Shown: positions 18,651 to 27,684, numbered from the stretch's first letter. The stretch: 64,000 nucleotides of DNA from Bacillota bacterium (GCA_023418475.1 JAEZZO010000029.1:184763-248762), one strand, 5' to 3'. Made by a program: numbers and translations. Notes: generated by a model not told the origin, from the sequence alone.

Positions 18651-19037
18651 TTACTGTTTAACGATATTAACACCCGCTATTCTGATGTTAACTTCCTTGA
18701 CCTGTAAACCGGTCATATTCTCTATTGCCAACTTCACCTTTTCCTGCACTAATTTTGCTGTTTCAGGAATTCCATATCCGTAATCTAAGGTTAGTGCCAT
18801 ATCAACCGAGACTGCATCCGGACTTACAAGAACCTTAACGCCTTTGGATAAATTTTTCTTACCCAGTTTGCCGGCGATTTCATTGGTAACATTTCCGAAG
18901 GTTGCGGATACACCCTTTACTTCTGTAGCCGCCAAACCGGCAATACTCGCTACTACCTCATCTGCGATCTGCACTTCTCCAACTTTTCCATTATCATGTA
19001 TTTTATATGTGTTTCTGACTTCCGGTCCCTTGTTCAC
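18651..19037 (-). CDS. yqhY: Asp23/Gls24 family protein YqhY
   Basis: 128 aa. The Asp23 fold is clear: GEVQIADEVVASIAGLAATEVKGV, GVKVLVSPDAVSVDMALTLDYGYGIPE and VKEVNIRIAGVNI. In Bacillus the homologue influences lipid (acetyl-CoA carboxylase) homeostasis. GTG 19037 has AGGAGG about 7 nt upstream. It is the first gene of the yqhY-nusB-xseA run, with a good promoter in front. Confidence 0.9.
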   Translation of the reverse strand: MNKGPEVRNTYKIHDNGKVGEVQIADEVVASIAGLAATEVKGVSATFGNVTNEIAGKLGKKNLSKGVKVLVSPDAVSVDMALTLDYGYGIPETAKLVQEKVKLAIENMTGLQVKEVNIRIAGVNIVKQ

Positions 19038-19100
19038 TCTGATTACCTCCTAAGTTCCTATTGTTATCCGGTAATACCATATACTAAATTGTTATATAGT

Positions 19101-19128
19101 ATTATACCATAATTAACCGACATATCAA
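19101..19128 (-). promoter_or_regulatory. Sigma-A promoter of the yqhY-nusB operon
   Basis: TTGATA and TATAAT separated by 16 bp, with an extended -10 TGG directly before TATAAT. It lies about 65 nt ahead of the yqhY start. Confidence 0.7.
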
Positions 19129-19298
19129 ATAAAATTTATAAAAAGCAATTCTATCGATATTTGATATTTCAGCACTTTGTAAGTTATTTAATTATAATCA
19201 AAATCATACCGAAACATACTATGCCCGATTAAAAAATTAACAGAAGGTTGAAAAGAAGTCAAGCATATTTGAGAAATCGAATAAAAGATTGTATAATT

Positions 19299-19339
19299 CA
19301 ACCTCCCAAACCCTATATGGTAAGCTGTTCGGGAGGTTG
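19299..19339 (-). terminator. Hairpin after spoIIIAH
   Basis: An 8-bp stem, AACCTCCC / GGGAGGTT, about 55 nt past the spoIIIAH stop. The following T-tract is weak, so it is a probable but not certain terminator of the spoIIIA operon. The rest of the 350-bp gap up to yqhY is AT-rich and holds the yqhY promoter. Confidence 0.5.
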
Positions 19340-19391
19340 TTATGCAAAATAATATTATGTACTGAAATAATCTGCTATTGCGCTTTATTCG

Positions 19392-20255
19392 TTATTCAGA
19401 TACAACAACCGGTGTTATTTCAATATTATTAACTGCAATATCTGTTTTCTGTTTTACTACTTGCTCTATGATTGCCAGCTGCTGATCACTAAGGCTTTTC
19501 GCATTTACTACTACATCAGCTTTATTGTCAACTACAAAGACAACTACTCCATCAAAGCCTTTTGCTTCCAGTAACATTTCTGCAGCGCTTTCTCTTTCGG
19601 TAATATCTGTAAGTTTAATCATGCTGTCAATTGCTGCTTTTTTATCTTCTTCTTTTACATCAGGGCTATTGATAATGTCCATATAGGTTTCTTTATTTTT
19701 TGCTCTCACCTGTTCTCTGTCAAGTTTTGTAGAAGCGAAATAACTTCCATCTGCTGTATTCGCAAGAACTGCTTCGCCAGGTGTTCCGTCTTTCAAATTA
19801 ATCTCGCCGTTATCACTGACATCTTTTGCATTCGCAAGAACATCATCATCCGAAATATCATTCTTGCCAAGTTCACCATTTGACTTGTCTGTCGTTGTTT
19901 TATCCTTGGTTGTTGTAGCTTTGGTATCAGTATTGGTTGTATCTGTCGTTGTGATATCCGTTGTTGTGTCATCCTTCGTGGTATCGGTTACTGTACCGTC
20001 CGTCGTTGCATCTTCTTTTGTTGTATCTGTCTTTGTCGTATCCGTAGTTGTTCCTGTGGTATCCGTGGCAACCTCTACTCCATTTTGATCGGATGCCAGT
20101 TCATCTGTAACATTTGTCTGCGCACTTGTCATTTCGGCAGCCGTATTTGCATCTTCTTTGGTATCTTTATTTGTAAAACTAAGATACCCGGCGATTACAA
20201 TCATGATTGCCAGTGCAGTAATTATGATACTATTTTTTTTGAATATATTCTTCAT
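19392..20255 (-). CDS. spoIIIAH: Stage III sporulation protein AH
   Basis: 287 aa. One N-terminal membrane helix (residues 9-27). The C-terminal ring-building domain has the MIKLTDITERESAAEMLLEAKGF and VVVNAKSLSDQQLAIIEQVVK segments. In sporulation it spans the mother-cell membrane and pairs with forespore SpoIIQ to form the channel of the feeding tube. The linker at about residues 63-124 is an unusually long, low-complexity Thr/Asp stretch, making the protein longer than the roughly 220 aa of Bacillus. It is the last gene of the operon. Confidence 0.93.
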   Translation of the reverse strand: MKNIFKKNSIIITALAIMIVIAGYLSFTNKDTKEDANTAAEMTSAQTNVTDELASDQNGVEVATDTTGTTTDTTKTDTTKEDATTDGTVTDTTKDDTTTDITTTDTTNTDTKATTTKDKTTTDKSNGELGKNDISDDDVLANAKDVSDNGEINLKDGTPGEAVLANTADGSYFASTKLDREQVRAKNKETYMDIINSPDVKEEDKKAAIDSMIKLTDITERESAAEMLLEAKGFDGVVVFVVDNKADVVVNAKSLSDQQLAIIEQVVKQKTDIAVNNIEITPVVVSE

Positions 20256-20270
20256 TTTGAAACCTCCTAA

Positions 20271-20873
20271 TTAATTTTTGCCTTTTTCCATCTTCATTAC
20301 TTTAATCTTATGCGCAGGTACATTAAATAATACCTCTGCTGCTTCCGTAACGTCCATTTTTACCTGGGCATTATCTCCGCCTTCTGCAATCACAACGACC
20401 CCTTCAACCTCTGGTTCAATTTTCTTTACTATGTAAGGCACTGATTTGCCATTCTCGTCGGTATACACTATGGTACTCTCTTCCCGCGTGACATCGCTCT
20501 CTTTTCTGCTTCCGCCCTCCCCGTCAATTTCATTTAAGCTTTTTTGTGTAGTAGGAGTATCCTTTAATGCGATCTGTTCCTCAGATGCTTTTAAAGTAAT
20601 CATCACCTCTACATCTCCGATGCCGGATACCTTTTTTAGAATACTCTTAAGCTTATTTTCCATTTCTGTTATATAGGTATTCGCATCATAGCTTGTCGTA
20701 TTCGTATCATTTTTCATAACCTTAATTTTATTGTCCTGTATACTCTTTTTATCTGTTGTTTTAAAATTAAAGATGCCGGGGATTGATAATAAAATAATTA
20801 AAATCCCTGCGGCAAAAATCATAATCAGTTTTGGCAGACCTATTTCTTTCAGGGAAATTTTCTTCTTTTCCAT
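20271..20873 (-). CDS. spoIIIAG: Stage III sporulation protein AG
   Basis: 200 aa, one N-terminal membrane helix, then the ring-building domain (ITEMENKLKSILKKVSGIGDVEVMITL and GVVVIAEGGDNAQVKMDVTEAAEVLFNVPAHKIKVMKM). It forms the large ring of the SpoIIIA-SpoIIQ complex in the mother-cell membrane. ATG 20873 has GGAG about 7 nt upstream, so the open frame before it is not used. It begins about 60 bp after the spoIIIAF stop region begins to overlap its upstream frame. Confidence 0.93.
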   Translation of the reverse strand: MEKKKISLKEIGLPKLIMIFAAGILIILLSIPGIFNFKTTDKKSIQDNKIKVMKNDTNTTSYDANTYITEMENKLKSILKKVSGIGDVEVMITLKASEEQIALKDTPTTQKSLNEIDGEGGSRKESDVTREESTIVYTDENGKSVPYIVKKIEPEVEGVVVIAEGGDNAQVKMDVTEAAEVLFNVPAHKIKVMKMEKGKN

Positions 20874-20934
20874 GCTAATTCTCCATTCAGACAAAACATC
20901 GCGAATTTTTGCGTAAATTTGCCTCAGAAAATAA

Positions 20935-21561
20935 TTATCCTCCCTGTATACTAATATTAATATTACTTTGCTCAATATTATAGAAGTCCGAGAGTTTATT
21001 TTTTATACTAATTTCAAGCGGTGACGGTATCGGTTCCTGCTTCTTACCAGCCCCTCCCTCAGCACTTATCTTCTGAATATCTATTTCATCAATTCGAAGG
21101 CGTTTTTTCGTATCCTTCTCCTTGTTTTTTTCTACTGCTGCTGTAATTGATATTCCTATCATTTTTCCATAGGTACTGCTTTTCGCATTCCGGTCAAGCG
21201 TTATCTTACAGTTTTTTAACTTCACCTGGTCTTCCAGGAGCAGTTGTTCCACCTGTTCCTTGATTTGCTTCTCGTATTCACTAAAAATCTCATCCGTCTG
21301 TTTCGCCTCCATAACCTTTAGTTCATTCTTAAAATCCGAGGTTTCTATGGAATAATCATTGAACTCCAGATAATAATCTAATTTATCTTCGAGCTTTAAG
21401 AGCTTGATCAGAGGTGAAACCACAATTATGACAAGTATCATACCCGATACAATGCTTACGTATTTTTTATAACTTTTATTACCCAGTAAATTTAAGATCA
21501 CAGTATTCATAAGCATGTATATTACGATATTTCTGATCCAGCTATAAACTTCCTGTTCCAT
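20935..21561 (-). CDS. spoIIIAF: Stage III sporulation protein AF
   Basis: 208 aa. Two N-terminal membrane helices (near 10-30 and 37-52) and an extracytoplasmic, ring-building-like C-terminal domain (KNCKITLDRNAKSSTYGKMIGISITAAVE). It starts with ATG after GGGAGG. It lies in conserved order between spoIIIAE and spoIIIAG. Confidence 0.92.
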   Translation of the reverse strand: MEQEVYSWIRNIVIYMLMNTVILNLLGNKSYKKYVSIVSGMILVIIVVSPLIKLLKLEDKLDYYLEFNDYSIETSDFKNELKVMEAKQTDEIFSEYEKQIKEQVEQLLLEDQVKLKNCKITLDRNAKSSTYGKMIGISITAAVEKNKEKDTKKRLRIDEIDIQKISAEGGAGKKQEPIPSPLEISIKNKLSDFYNIEQSNINISIQGG

Positions 21562-21596
21562 AAATACCTCCCATCCATCCTGTCAAAGGCCATCAG

Positions 21597-22760
21597 CTAC
21601 ACTGCTTTTCCTGTCGTTACCGCAACGATTGTAATTGAAAGTAAAAACAATACCGCTCCGACAAAAACTGTCTGCAAAAGCATGGAAGCTGATTTGGCAG
21701 AAGCACTGATACATTCAATAAATCTTTTATCTGAAATAGGCTGCAGCGCTGCACTTCCAATTTTAAAGATGACAGCTATCATAAGGAGCTTTATGATTGG
21801 TACCGTGCAGATTGAAATTATGACAATCAGTCCGGCAACTCCGATCGCATTTTTTAGTAATACCCCTGCTCCGAGTAAAGTTTCGGTAACTCCCCCCAAT
21901 GCATCACCAATCCCTGGAATAGCCTCTGATGCTTTTAAAAGTACGGAACGTTTCACCTGGTCTGCTACCGGAACAATAAGTCCCTGTATCGTATTGAAAC
22001 CAATCACAGCTGCCAGTAGACTCTTTAACAGCCAATCAATTGCTGTGGCAAACAATCCCGCCAGTTTTGACAAAGAATCTTCCTTGGACATATTATTAAC
22101 CAGCATGATAACAAGATAGAAATTAACCATCGGGATAACTACTTTCAAAATAAGAAAATCCACTATGGTTATCAGCGCCAGTGCCGCTTCATAATAAACC
22201 ATAGAGGTTGTTGTACCGGTACAAAAGGCAACCGACATCAGATAGGTCGGCACCAGCGCTCTCATAAAGTCCAGTAATGATCCAATGGTTGTCTGCGCTA
22301 TTTTGGATGCAACGATGAAGGAACTGATCAGAAGCCCGAACAATAATAAATAAGTAACATAATACCCTGTTTCCGATACCTGGTTATTCTTGAATGCCAT
22401 TGACAAATTTGTAAACAATGCTGCTATTAATGCAATAGTCAGAAGACTTCCAAATGTACCGATATTTGCTTTTAATTCACCTGTTACCGAACGAAACAGC
22501 TGGTTTGCAATGGATTTTACAGAGAATTTTTCTTCTCCGTTTACTAATTTATTAATGTATTCACTAAAGTCGAATTCATTCTTCCCACCCATAATGTCAT
22601 TAATCACATCCTGGATCTCAGAATAATCATATTTTTCTATTTTATTACTATCACTGCTTGCTTTAACAACCTCAGAGGGGAACAGCCAGACCATAACACT
22701 TATCATAAAACTCATTCCAAATATTTTGATTAAGATACTTTTACTTCTTCGGTAATTCAT
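21597..22760 (-). CDS. spoIIIAE: Stage III sporulation protein AE
   Basis: 387 aa multipass membrane protein. An N-terminal signal-like helix (residues 8-32) is followed by an acidic segment (YDYSEIQDVINDIMGGKNEFDFSEYINKLVNGE) and about seven hydrophobic helices. It is the permease-like core of the SpoIIIA complex. It starts 3 nt after the spoIIIAD stop, so the two are translationally coupled. Confidence 0.93.
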   Translation of the reverse strand: MNYRRSKSILIKIFGMSFMISVMVWLFPSEVVKASSDSNKIEKYDYSEIQDVINDIMGGKNEFDFSEYINKLVNGEEKFSVKSIANQLFRSVTGELKANIGTFGSLLTIALIAALFTNLSMAFKNNQVSETGYYVTYLLLFGLLISSFIVASKIAQTTIGSLLDFMRALVPTYLMSVAFCTGTTTSMVYYEAALALITIVDFLILKVVIPMVNFYLVIMLVNNMSKEDSLSKLAGLFATAIDWLLKSLLAAVIGFNTIQGLIVPVADQVKRSVLLKASEAIPGIGDALGGVTETLLGAGVLLKNAIGVAGLIVIISICTVPIIKLLMIAVIFKIGSAALQPISDKRFIECISASAKSASMLLQTVFVGAVLFLLSITIVAVTTGKAV

Positions 22761-22763
22761 ATA

Positions 22764-23147
22764 TTATGCCTCCAGGAAACTATTGATTGTATCCAGTATA
22801 GATATCATGATAGGCATACTAATTGCCAGTATAGTAAGCTTTCCAACAATCTCGATCTGCTCTCCGATTGCCTGATATCCAGAATCCTTACATAGAGATG
22901 CGGATATTTCCGTAACATAGGTAATTCCAATTATTTTGACAAGTATACCAACATAAGCTTTATTAAGCTTAATATATCCCTGAAGCTGTCCGATCGCATC
23001 CAGGATTACCTGAAGCTTGCCTATCCCTAATAGCAGAATTACAAAGCAGGCTGCTATACTGATAAATAAGGAATATTCTTCTTTCCCCTTTTTAAACAGA
23101 ATTGCCAGCAACATTGCTATCATTCCAATTGCTGCGATTTGTATCAT
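22764..23147 (-). CDS. spoIIIAD: Stage III sporulation protein AD
   Basis: 127 aa with four hydrophobic helices and the family segment VGILVKIIGITYVTEISASLCKDSGYQAIGEQIEIVGK. ATG 23147 has GGAG 6 nt upstream and gives the usual MIQI start; ATG 23159 is in frame. It is a membrane component of the mother-cell SpoIIIA complex. Confidence 0.92.
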   Translation of the reverse strand: MIQIAAIGMIAMLLAILFKKGKEEYSLFISIAACFVILLLGIGKLQVILDAIGQLQGYIKLNKAYVGILVKIIGITYVTEISASLCKDSGYQAIGEQIEIVGKLTILAISMPIMISILDTINSFLEA

Positions 23148-23190
23148 TAAGTTCTCCATTCTGCAGACCGCCCATATGAAATGGGTGCGG

Positions 23191-23388
23191 CTATATGATA
23201 TCGAATAATTTCTGTATTGATAGAAACAGCTCCGAGATATGTGGCAACAGCCACAAAAGTACCAATATAAGCCCTGCCAGACTAGTCAGGAAAGCCAGTT
23301 CATCTCTACCTGACTGTTTTAATATTTGATTTAGGATGGAAACTAATATTCCAACCACTGCAATTCTTAAGATAAATAAATAATCCAT
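23191..23388 (-). CDS. spoIIIAC: Stage III sporulation protein AC
   Basis: 65 aa with two membrane helices (FILRIAVVGILVSILNQIL and LAGLILVLLWLLPHI) and the conserved KQSGRDE loop between them. ATG 23388 has GGAGG about 7 nt upstream. It is a small membrane subunit encoded between spoIIIAB and spoIIIAD. Confidence 0.92.
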   Translation of the reverse strand: MDYLFILRIAVVGILVSILNQILKQSGRDELAFLTSLAGLILVLLWLLPHISELFLSIQKLFDII

Positions 23389-23456
23389 TTTTATCCTCCA
23401 TCCCACATTTTAAGCGGTACCTGCCCTTGCTGCAGGATATTTTTGAAGTATACTAT

Positions 23457-23981
23457 TTAAATCATTATGATTGTAATAAAAATTCCAGCCATAATTCCGA
23501 GCGTATTGCAAAGATATGCTCTTTCCTTAATTGATTTTGTTGAATCACGAATTTCTTCCTCGAGCAGGGACAAAAACTGGTCCAAGGTATTCATCTGCAT
23601 ATCCTTGTCAAGATATCCAAGGCTTTCTCCAAACTGAATCATATGTAACTTGTCCTTTTTTGACAGTGCTGTATTATTTAATTCCTTCTGTACAGCATCC
23701 TTCCAAATCTGTGCAAAGGTATTTCCGGAAAGCTCTTTCAGTTTCGAACTAACCGTATGAAAAAATGCATCAAAGCTGCCACTATGTCTTCTTGTGATTG
23801 TGCTAATTGCTTCCGGCAAAGGGGTATTTGCATACCGTATATCCCCGCGCAGCAAACTAATCAGCTTCTTTAGTTCCCTTAAATCCTCTATGCGGCATCT
23901 CATCTCATTACTAAAAAAGAAACCTATTCCCGATGATGATCCGATTACAAGAATACACCCTATGATTTTCATAATATTCAT
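23457..23981 (-). CDS. spoIIIAB: Stage III sporulation protein AB
   Basis: 174 aa. An N-terminal membrane helix (residues 5-22) and a C-terminal one (last 20 residues) enclose a helical domain (CRIEDLRELKKLISLLRGDIRYANTPLPEAI) resembling the GspF fold of type II secretion. ATG 23981 has AGGAGG 8 nt upstream. It is probably the platform partner of the SpoIIIAA ATPase. Confidence 0.92.
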   Translation of the reverse strand: MNIMKIIGCILVIGSSSGIGFFFSNEMRCRIEDLRELKKLISLLRGDIRYANTPLPEAISTITRRHSGSFDAFFHTVSSKLKELSGNTFAQIWKDAVQKELNNTALSKKDKLHMIQFGESLGYLDKDMQMNTLDQFLSLLEEEIRDSTKSIKERAYLCNTLGIMAGIFITIIMI

Positions 23982-24004
23982 ATTAGTTTGTCCTCCTTTC
24001 ACCC

Positions 24005-24967
24005 TCATTTATCCGAAGTAAAGACTCTCTTCCCGTCTGTATCATAGACTTCCTCAAGATGTCCTATTTCAGAATAATTACTGAGGATTATGTAACGTTC
24101 AAATAATTTCTTTTTCACCAGTTCACATAAAATCGGTTTATTTTTAATATCTTCAATAGAACTGCCATGTACGGTCGCAATCAGCTTACAGCCACAACCG
24201 ATAACATAATCAATCGCTTCCAGTTCCTCTCGGGAACCTATTTCATCTACTGCTATGATCTGAGGTGACATGGAACGGATTAACATCATCATACCCTTCG
24301 CTTTCGGACAACAGTCTAATATGTCTGTTCGAATACCCAGTTCATTCTGTGGTGTTCCCATATAGCAAGCTCCTATTTCGGAGCGCTCATCCACCACGCC
24401 TATACTCATTCCCGCAAGATAGGTACTCCCATTGGAAAGCTGTCTGATCATATCTCGAAGCAGGGTTGTTTTGCCGCATCTTGGCGGAGAAATAATTAAA
24501 GTATGATAAATTTCTCCAAGCTTTCTGTTAATCACATAGGGCAGGACCAGATCAGCACATCCTCTTACCTGATGAGCAAGCCGAATATTGATAAAGGAGA
24601 TGTGCTTCATACCCTTGATATCATCATCTTCAATCAAAATCTTACCTGCAATTCCAATTCTGTGCCCTCCATTAATCGTAATAAAGCCTTGTTTGATTTC
24701 TTCTTCAAATGCGTATAGAGAATAATTGCTGATATATTCCATCGTTTCCCGGATTTCATTTCTTGTTATCTGTACGGCCAATCTAGGATTATCCACCATT
24801 TTTGCATCTTCTGCTATAAAAGTCTCCTTATTTCCATAAATGATCATAAGAGGTGCATTAATTCGCAGCCGGATTTCCTGCAGCTTCTCAAAATCAATGT
24901 TCAATTTACCAAGTATCGTTCGCAGTTTTACTGAGAATATTTTTAATAGTTCGTCCTTCGTATTCAT
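24005..24967 (-). CDS. spoIIIAA: Stage III sporulation protein AA (ATPase)
   Basis: 320 aa. A secretion-type ATPase with Walker A SPPRCGKTTLLRDMIR, a Walker B-like IIAVDEIGS and the family segment VVDERSEIGACYMG. It energises the mother-cell SpoIIIA apparatus. ATG 24967 was chosen from family length. A small TTG-started frame with a much better ribosome site ends 2 nt before it, so translation may be coupled to that frame. It is the first gene of the operon. Confidence 0.93.
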   Translation of the reverse strand: MNTKDELLKIFSVKLRTILGKLNIDFEKLQEIRLRINAPLMIIYGNKETFIAEDAKMVDNPRLAVQITRNEIRETMEYISNYSLYAFEEEIKQGFITINGGHRIGIAGKILIEDDDIKGMKHISFINIRLAHQVRGCADLVLPYVINRKLGEIYHTLIISPPRCGKTTLLRDMIRQLSNGSTYLAGMSIGVVDERSEIGACYMGTPQNELGIRTDILDCCPKAKGMMMLIRSMSPQIIAVDEIGSREELEAIDYVIGCGCKLIATVHGSSIEDIKNKPILCELVKKKLFERYIILSNYSEIGHLEEVYDTDGKRVFTSDK

Positions 24968-24969
24968 TT

Positions 24970-25068
24970 TTATGCCCCATTTCTTAGCACATATTTTGTG
25001 CATCCAAATTTTGTGCCGAGGATTATGCAGGCACAAAACAATTGAGGTTGAAATTGCGTTTCCTTCAA
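24970..25068 (-). other. Upstream small ORF/structured leader of spoIIIAA
   Basis: A TTG codon at 25068, with AGGAGG 9 nt before it, opens a 32-codon frame whose TAA ends 2 nt before the spoIIIAA ATG. The same segment folds into two hairpins: GGTTGAA / TTCAACC (25046-25070) and TTTTGTGCC / GGCACAAAA (25009-25038). Whether it is translated is unknown. It could couple or gate spoIIIAA translation. Confidence 0.35.
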
Positions 25069-25118
25069 CCTTATACACCTCCTCCGACAGCCCTATGGCT
25101 TATCCACCTCTGTTTAAA

Positions 25119-25149
25119 ACAATATATTCCCTCTGCCGGAAAATATTCC
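25119..25149 (-). promoter_or_regulatory. Possible sigma-E promoter of the spoIIIA operon
   Basis: GGAATATT, about 15 bp, then TATATTGT on the minus strand, a partial match to the mother-cell sigma-E pattern (KMATATT ... CATACANT). The operon is sigma-E-dependent in Bacillus. The match is imperfect. Confidence 0.3.
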
Positions 25150-25314
25150 GTTCTATCGGAAAATAGTCTCTTAAAAATTATAGTTAACTAGCAGTTAAAA
25201 TCTCAGCTGTTTTATTGTAAAATATATCTGTTATTGAATTTTCAGAAAGGAATTGCAAATTTATAAACTATATATTATTCTTAATAAAAATCGATACGAA
25301 AGCTTGGTGAATTT

Positions 25315-26091
25315 ATGAAATACGGATTAATTGGAGAAAAACTCGGACACAGCTATTCAAAAATCATTCATGAAAAGCTTGCAGATTATACTTATGATCT
25401 AATGCCAATGTCTCGGGAAGAATTTGTATCCTTTATGCAGGCAAAGGATTTTGCGGCAATTAATGTTACGATACCTTATAAACAGGATGTTATACCATAT
25501 CTGGACGAGCTTGATCCCTTGGCGTTGGAAATTGGAGCAGTTAATACAATTGTCAATAAATCAGGGCATTTTATCGGGTATAATACAGATTTTTATGGAT
25601 TTCATTACATGCTTACGCATAACCAGATCGAAATATCGGGTCGAAACTGTTTAATTCTTGGAACCGGTGGAACTTCTCATACGGTGCAGGCGGTATTAAA
25701 GCATCTGGGAGCTTCAAAGATACAGATTGTCAGCAGGACATGTCCAAGTGATGCTTCCGATATAATTACTTATGAAGCCTGCTATTTAAAACATAACGAT
25801 GCCGACATTATCGTAAATACAACCCCTCTTGGCATGTATCCTAATATAAATGCCTCTCCTCTTGAGCTTTCCGGTTTTCATAATTGTGAGGCTGTAATCG
25901 ACGTGATCTTTAATCCAAGAAAAACAAAGCTTACCCTACAGGCCGAAGCACTTGGCATTAAGGCGGTAACCGGACTGGAAATGCTGGTTGCTCAGGCAAA
26001 GCAGGCAATTGAATATTTCCTGGATAAAGAATTGGAGGATGGTGTTATTGACGAGGTTTATCATGAATTACTGAAAATGACCCCTAACTGA
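25315..26091 (+). CDS. aroE: Shikimate dehydrogenase
   Basis: 258 aa. It reduces 3-dehydroshikimate to shikimate with NADPH. The substrate-binding N-terminus has GEKLGHSYSKIIHEK and NVTIPYKQ (catalytic Lys), followed by GAVNTIV, the NADP-binding NCLILGTGGTSHTV and a C-terminal GLEMLVAQAKQAIEYF. The family is usually about 270-290 aa, so this is slightly short. aroQ and aroK lie 6.4-7.5 kb away on the other strand, so the pathway genes are nearby but not one operon. Confidence 0.94.
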   Translation: MKYGLIGEKLGHSYSKIIHEKLADYTYDLMPMSREEFVSFMQAKDFAAINVTIPYKQDVIPYLDELDPLALEIGAVNTIVNKSGHFIGYNTDFYGFHYMLTHNQIEISGRNCLILGTGGTSHTVQAVLKHLGASKIQIVSRTCPSDASDIITYEACYLKHNDADIIVNTTPLGMYPNINASPLELSGFHNCEAVIDVIFNPRKTKLTLQAEALGIKAVTGLEMLVAQAKQAIEYFLDKELEDGVIDEVYHELLKMTPN

Positions 26092-26132
26092 CAACCGATA
26101 AAACATGCTTTGTGTACTGTCTATCGTTCTGA

Positions 26133-26258
26133 AGAACAAAAGTGAATTTCACGTACTCTCGTGATCATAATGATAAAGCTTAGCCTTTGTTTCGCGCACC
26201 AAGCTGCGCATCTTCCCAGAGAGTTTTATTTAATAGGATATATATTTTATGAATAAAA
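26133..26258 (+). repeat. Terminator-docked repeat, copy B
   Basis: Begins AGAACAAAAGTG and keeps CTCTCGTGATCATAA, CCTTTGTTTCGCGCACC and AAGCTGCGCATC. Its terminal palindrome is degenerate (TAATAGGA / TTTATGAATA). It abuts the terminator at 26259-26296 and lies between the convergent 3' ends of aroE and the decarboxylase beta gene. Confidence 0.75.
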
Positions 26259-26298
26259 AATCAGGCTCTCTATGAGAATTCATAGACGGCCTGATTTT
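26255..26298 (-). terminator. Terminator after the decarboxylase beta gene
   Basis: Stem AATCAGGC / GCCTGATT with an inner CTATGA / TCATAG stem (26259-26296). A T-run follows on the minus strand, about 50 nt past the gene stop; a short T-run also occurs on the plus strand. Confidence 0.75.
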
Positions 26299-26343
26299 CA
26301 CCTAAAATATTGCTGTTACTATGTAAATTAGTAATCGAAACAA

Positions 26344-27483
26344 TTACTTACCAAATAAAGATAAAAGAATACCTGCTGCAACAGCTGATCCGATTACTCC
26401 GGCAACATTAGGTCCCATCGCATGCATCAGCAGATAATTGCCCGGTCTTGCTTTCTGTCCCTCAATCTGTGATACACGTGCTGCCATAGGAACTGCGGAT
26501 ACACCGGCTGATCCAATCAAAGGATTGATCTTTCCCTTTGTTGCCCAGCACATAAACTTGGCAATCAAAAGTCCACCGACTGTACTGAACATAAAGGCAA
26601 CCAAACCAAGAACTATAATTTGAATTGTTTTTGGCTTTAAAAATTCTGATCCGACTGCTGTACCACCCACTGTCATTCCAAGGAAAATGGTAACAATATT
26701 AATCATCGTATTTTGTGCTGTGTCAGAAAGTCTCTCCACAACGCCGGATTCCTTGAACAGATTACCTAACATAAGCATACCGATTAACGGTGCAACCGAT
26801 GGCAGAAGAAGAATACAAAATACTGAAACAACGATCGGGAAACAGATCTTCTCAAGCTTAGATACTGTACGTAATTGATCCATCTGTATGGAACGTTCTT
26901 TTTCTGTGGTAATTAATTTCATGAGCGGCGGCTGAATCATAGGTATCAATGCCATATAGGAATAAGCTGCGATTGCAATGGAAGCTAACAATCCAGGAGC
27001 AAGCTTTGTAGTAAGATAAATTGCTGTCGGGCCATCTGCGCCACCGATAATACCGATTGATGCAGCCTCCTGAGGAGAAAATCCCATCGCTATTGCAAGA
27101 ATAAAGGCCATTGCGATACCAAACTGTGCACCTGCTCCAATTATCAGACTGCAGGGACGTGCAAGTAGTGGACCAAAATCAGTCATAGCTCCAATTCCCA
27201 GGAAAATCAACGGAGGGTAAATATCCTTCGCTACACCTTGATATAAATAATAGAATAAGCCTCCAGCCTCCTCCACACTAGCCGGGCTATTCATCAAACC
27301 TGTTAACGGAAAATTTGCTAATAGCATCCCAAAAGCGATTGGCAGTAAAAGAAGCGGTTCAAATTTCTTACCAATTGCAAGATAAATTAATACACAGGCC
27401 ACGAGCAGCATTACTGCTGACTGCCAAGTCAAGGCAGCAAACCCCGAATCCTTTAAAAGATTAATAAACGAATCTACAAACAC
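26344..27483 (-). CDS. Na+-translocating decarboxylase beta subunit
   Basis: 379 aa multipass membrane protein of the OadB/GcdB/MmdB family. Seen: FEPLLLLPIAFGMLLANFP, IFLGIGAMTDFGPLLA (ion-binding region), IGIIGGADGPTAIYLT (the conserved GGADGPT motif) and MTVGGTAVGSEFL. The subunit couples biotin-linked decarboxylation to Na+ export. The next gene upstream is a 47-aa gamma-like membrane protein. No alpha (carboxyltransferase) or biotin carrier gene is in the window, so the acid decarboxylated cannot be named. Confidence 0.92.
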   Translation of the reverse strand: MFVDSFINLLKDSGFAALTWQSAVMLLVACVLIYLAIGKKFEPLLLLPIAFGMLLANFPLTGLMNSPASVEEAGGLFYYLYQGVAKDIYPPLIFLGIGAMTDFGPLLARPCSLIIGAGAQFGIAMAFILAIAMGFSPQEAASIGIIGGADGPTAIYLTTKLAPGLLASIAIAAYSYMALIPMIQPPLMKLITTEKERSIQMDQLRTVSKLEKICFPIVVSVFCILLLPSVAPLIGMLMLGNLFKESGVVERLSDTAQNTMINIVTIFLGMTVGGTAVGSEFLKPKTIQIIVLGLVAFMFSTVGGLLIAKFMCWATKGKINPLIGSAGVSAVPMAARVSQIEGQKARPGNYLLMHAMGPNVAGVIGSAVAAGILLSLFGK

Positions 27484-27540
27484 AATTATATCCTCCTTCT
27501 CTTTTCTCTGCCGGTTTTTCTAAACATACTTCATGCTACA

Positions 27541-27684
27541 TCATAAGATACTATTATCCTTTTTTTTCTCAATTGCTTGAATAATCATGGAAAACAGTCT
27601 TATGAGTGCCCAAAGGACTCCTAAAACAACAAATACAACCAGCATACAAAATAACGCCACAAGAACACTTTCTGCTACAGACAT
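27541..27684 (-). CDS. Small OadG-like gamma subunit of decarboxylase pump
   Basis: A 47-aa protein read directly from the sequence: ATG at 27684 behind AGAGGTGA, a long N-terminal hydrophobic helix (about residues 5-28), then IRLFSMIIQAIEKKKD and the stop. The size, single helix and charged tail fit the OadG/MmdD-type gamma subunit, which stabilises the membrane complex. It sits about 57 bp upstream of the beta subunit gene on the same strand. Confidence 0.7.
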   Translation of the reverse strand: MSVAESVLVALFCMLVVFVVLGVLWALIRLFSMIIQAIEKKKDNSIL

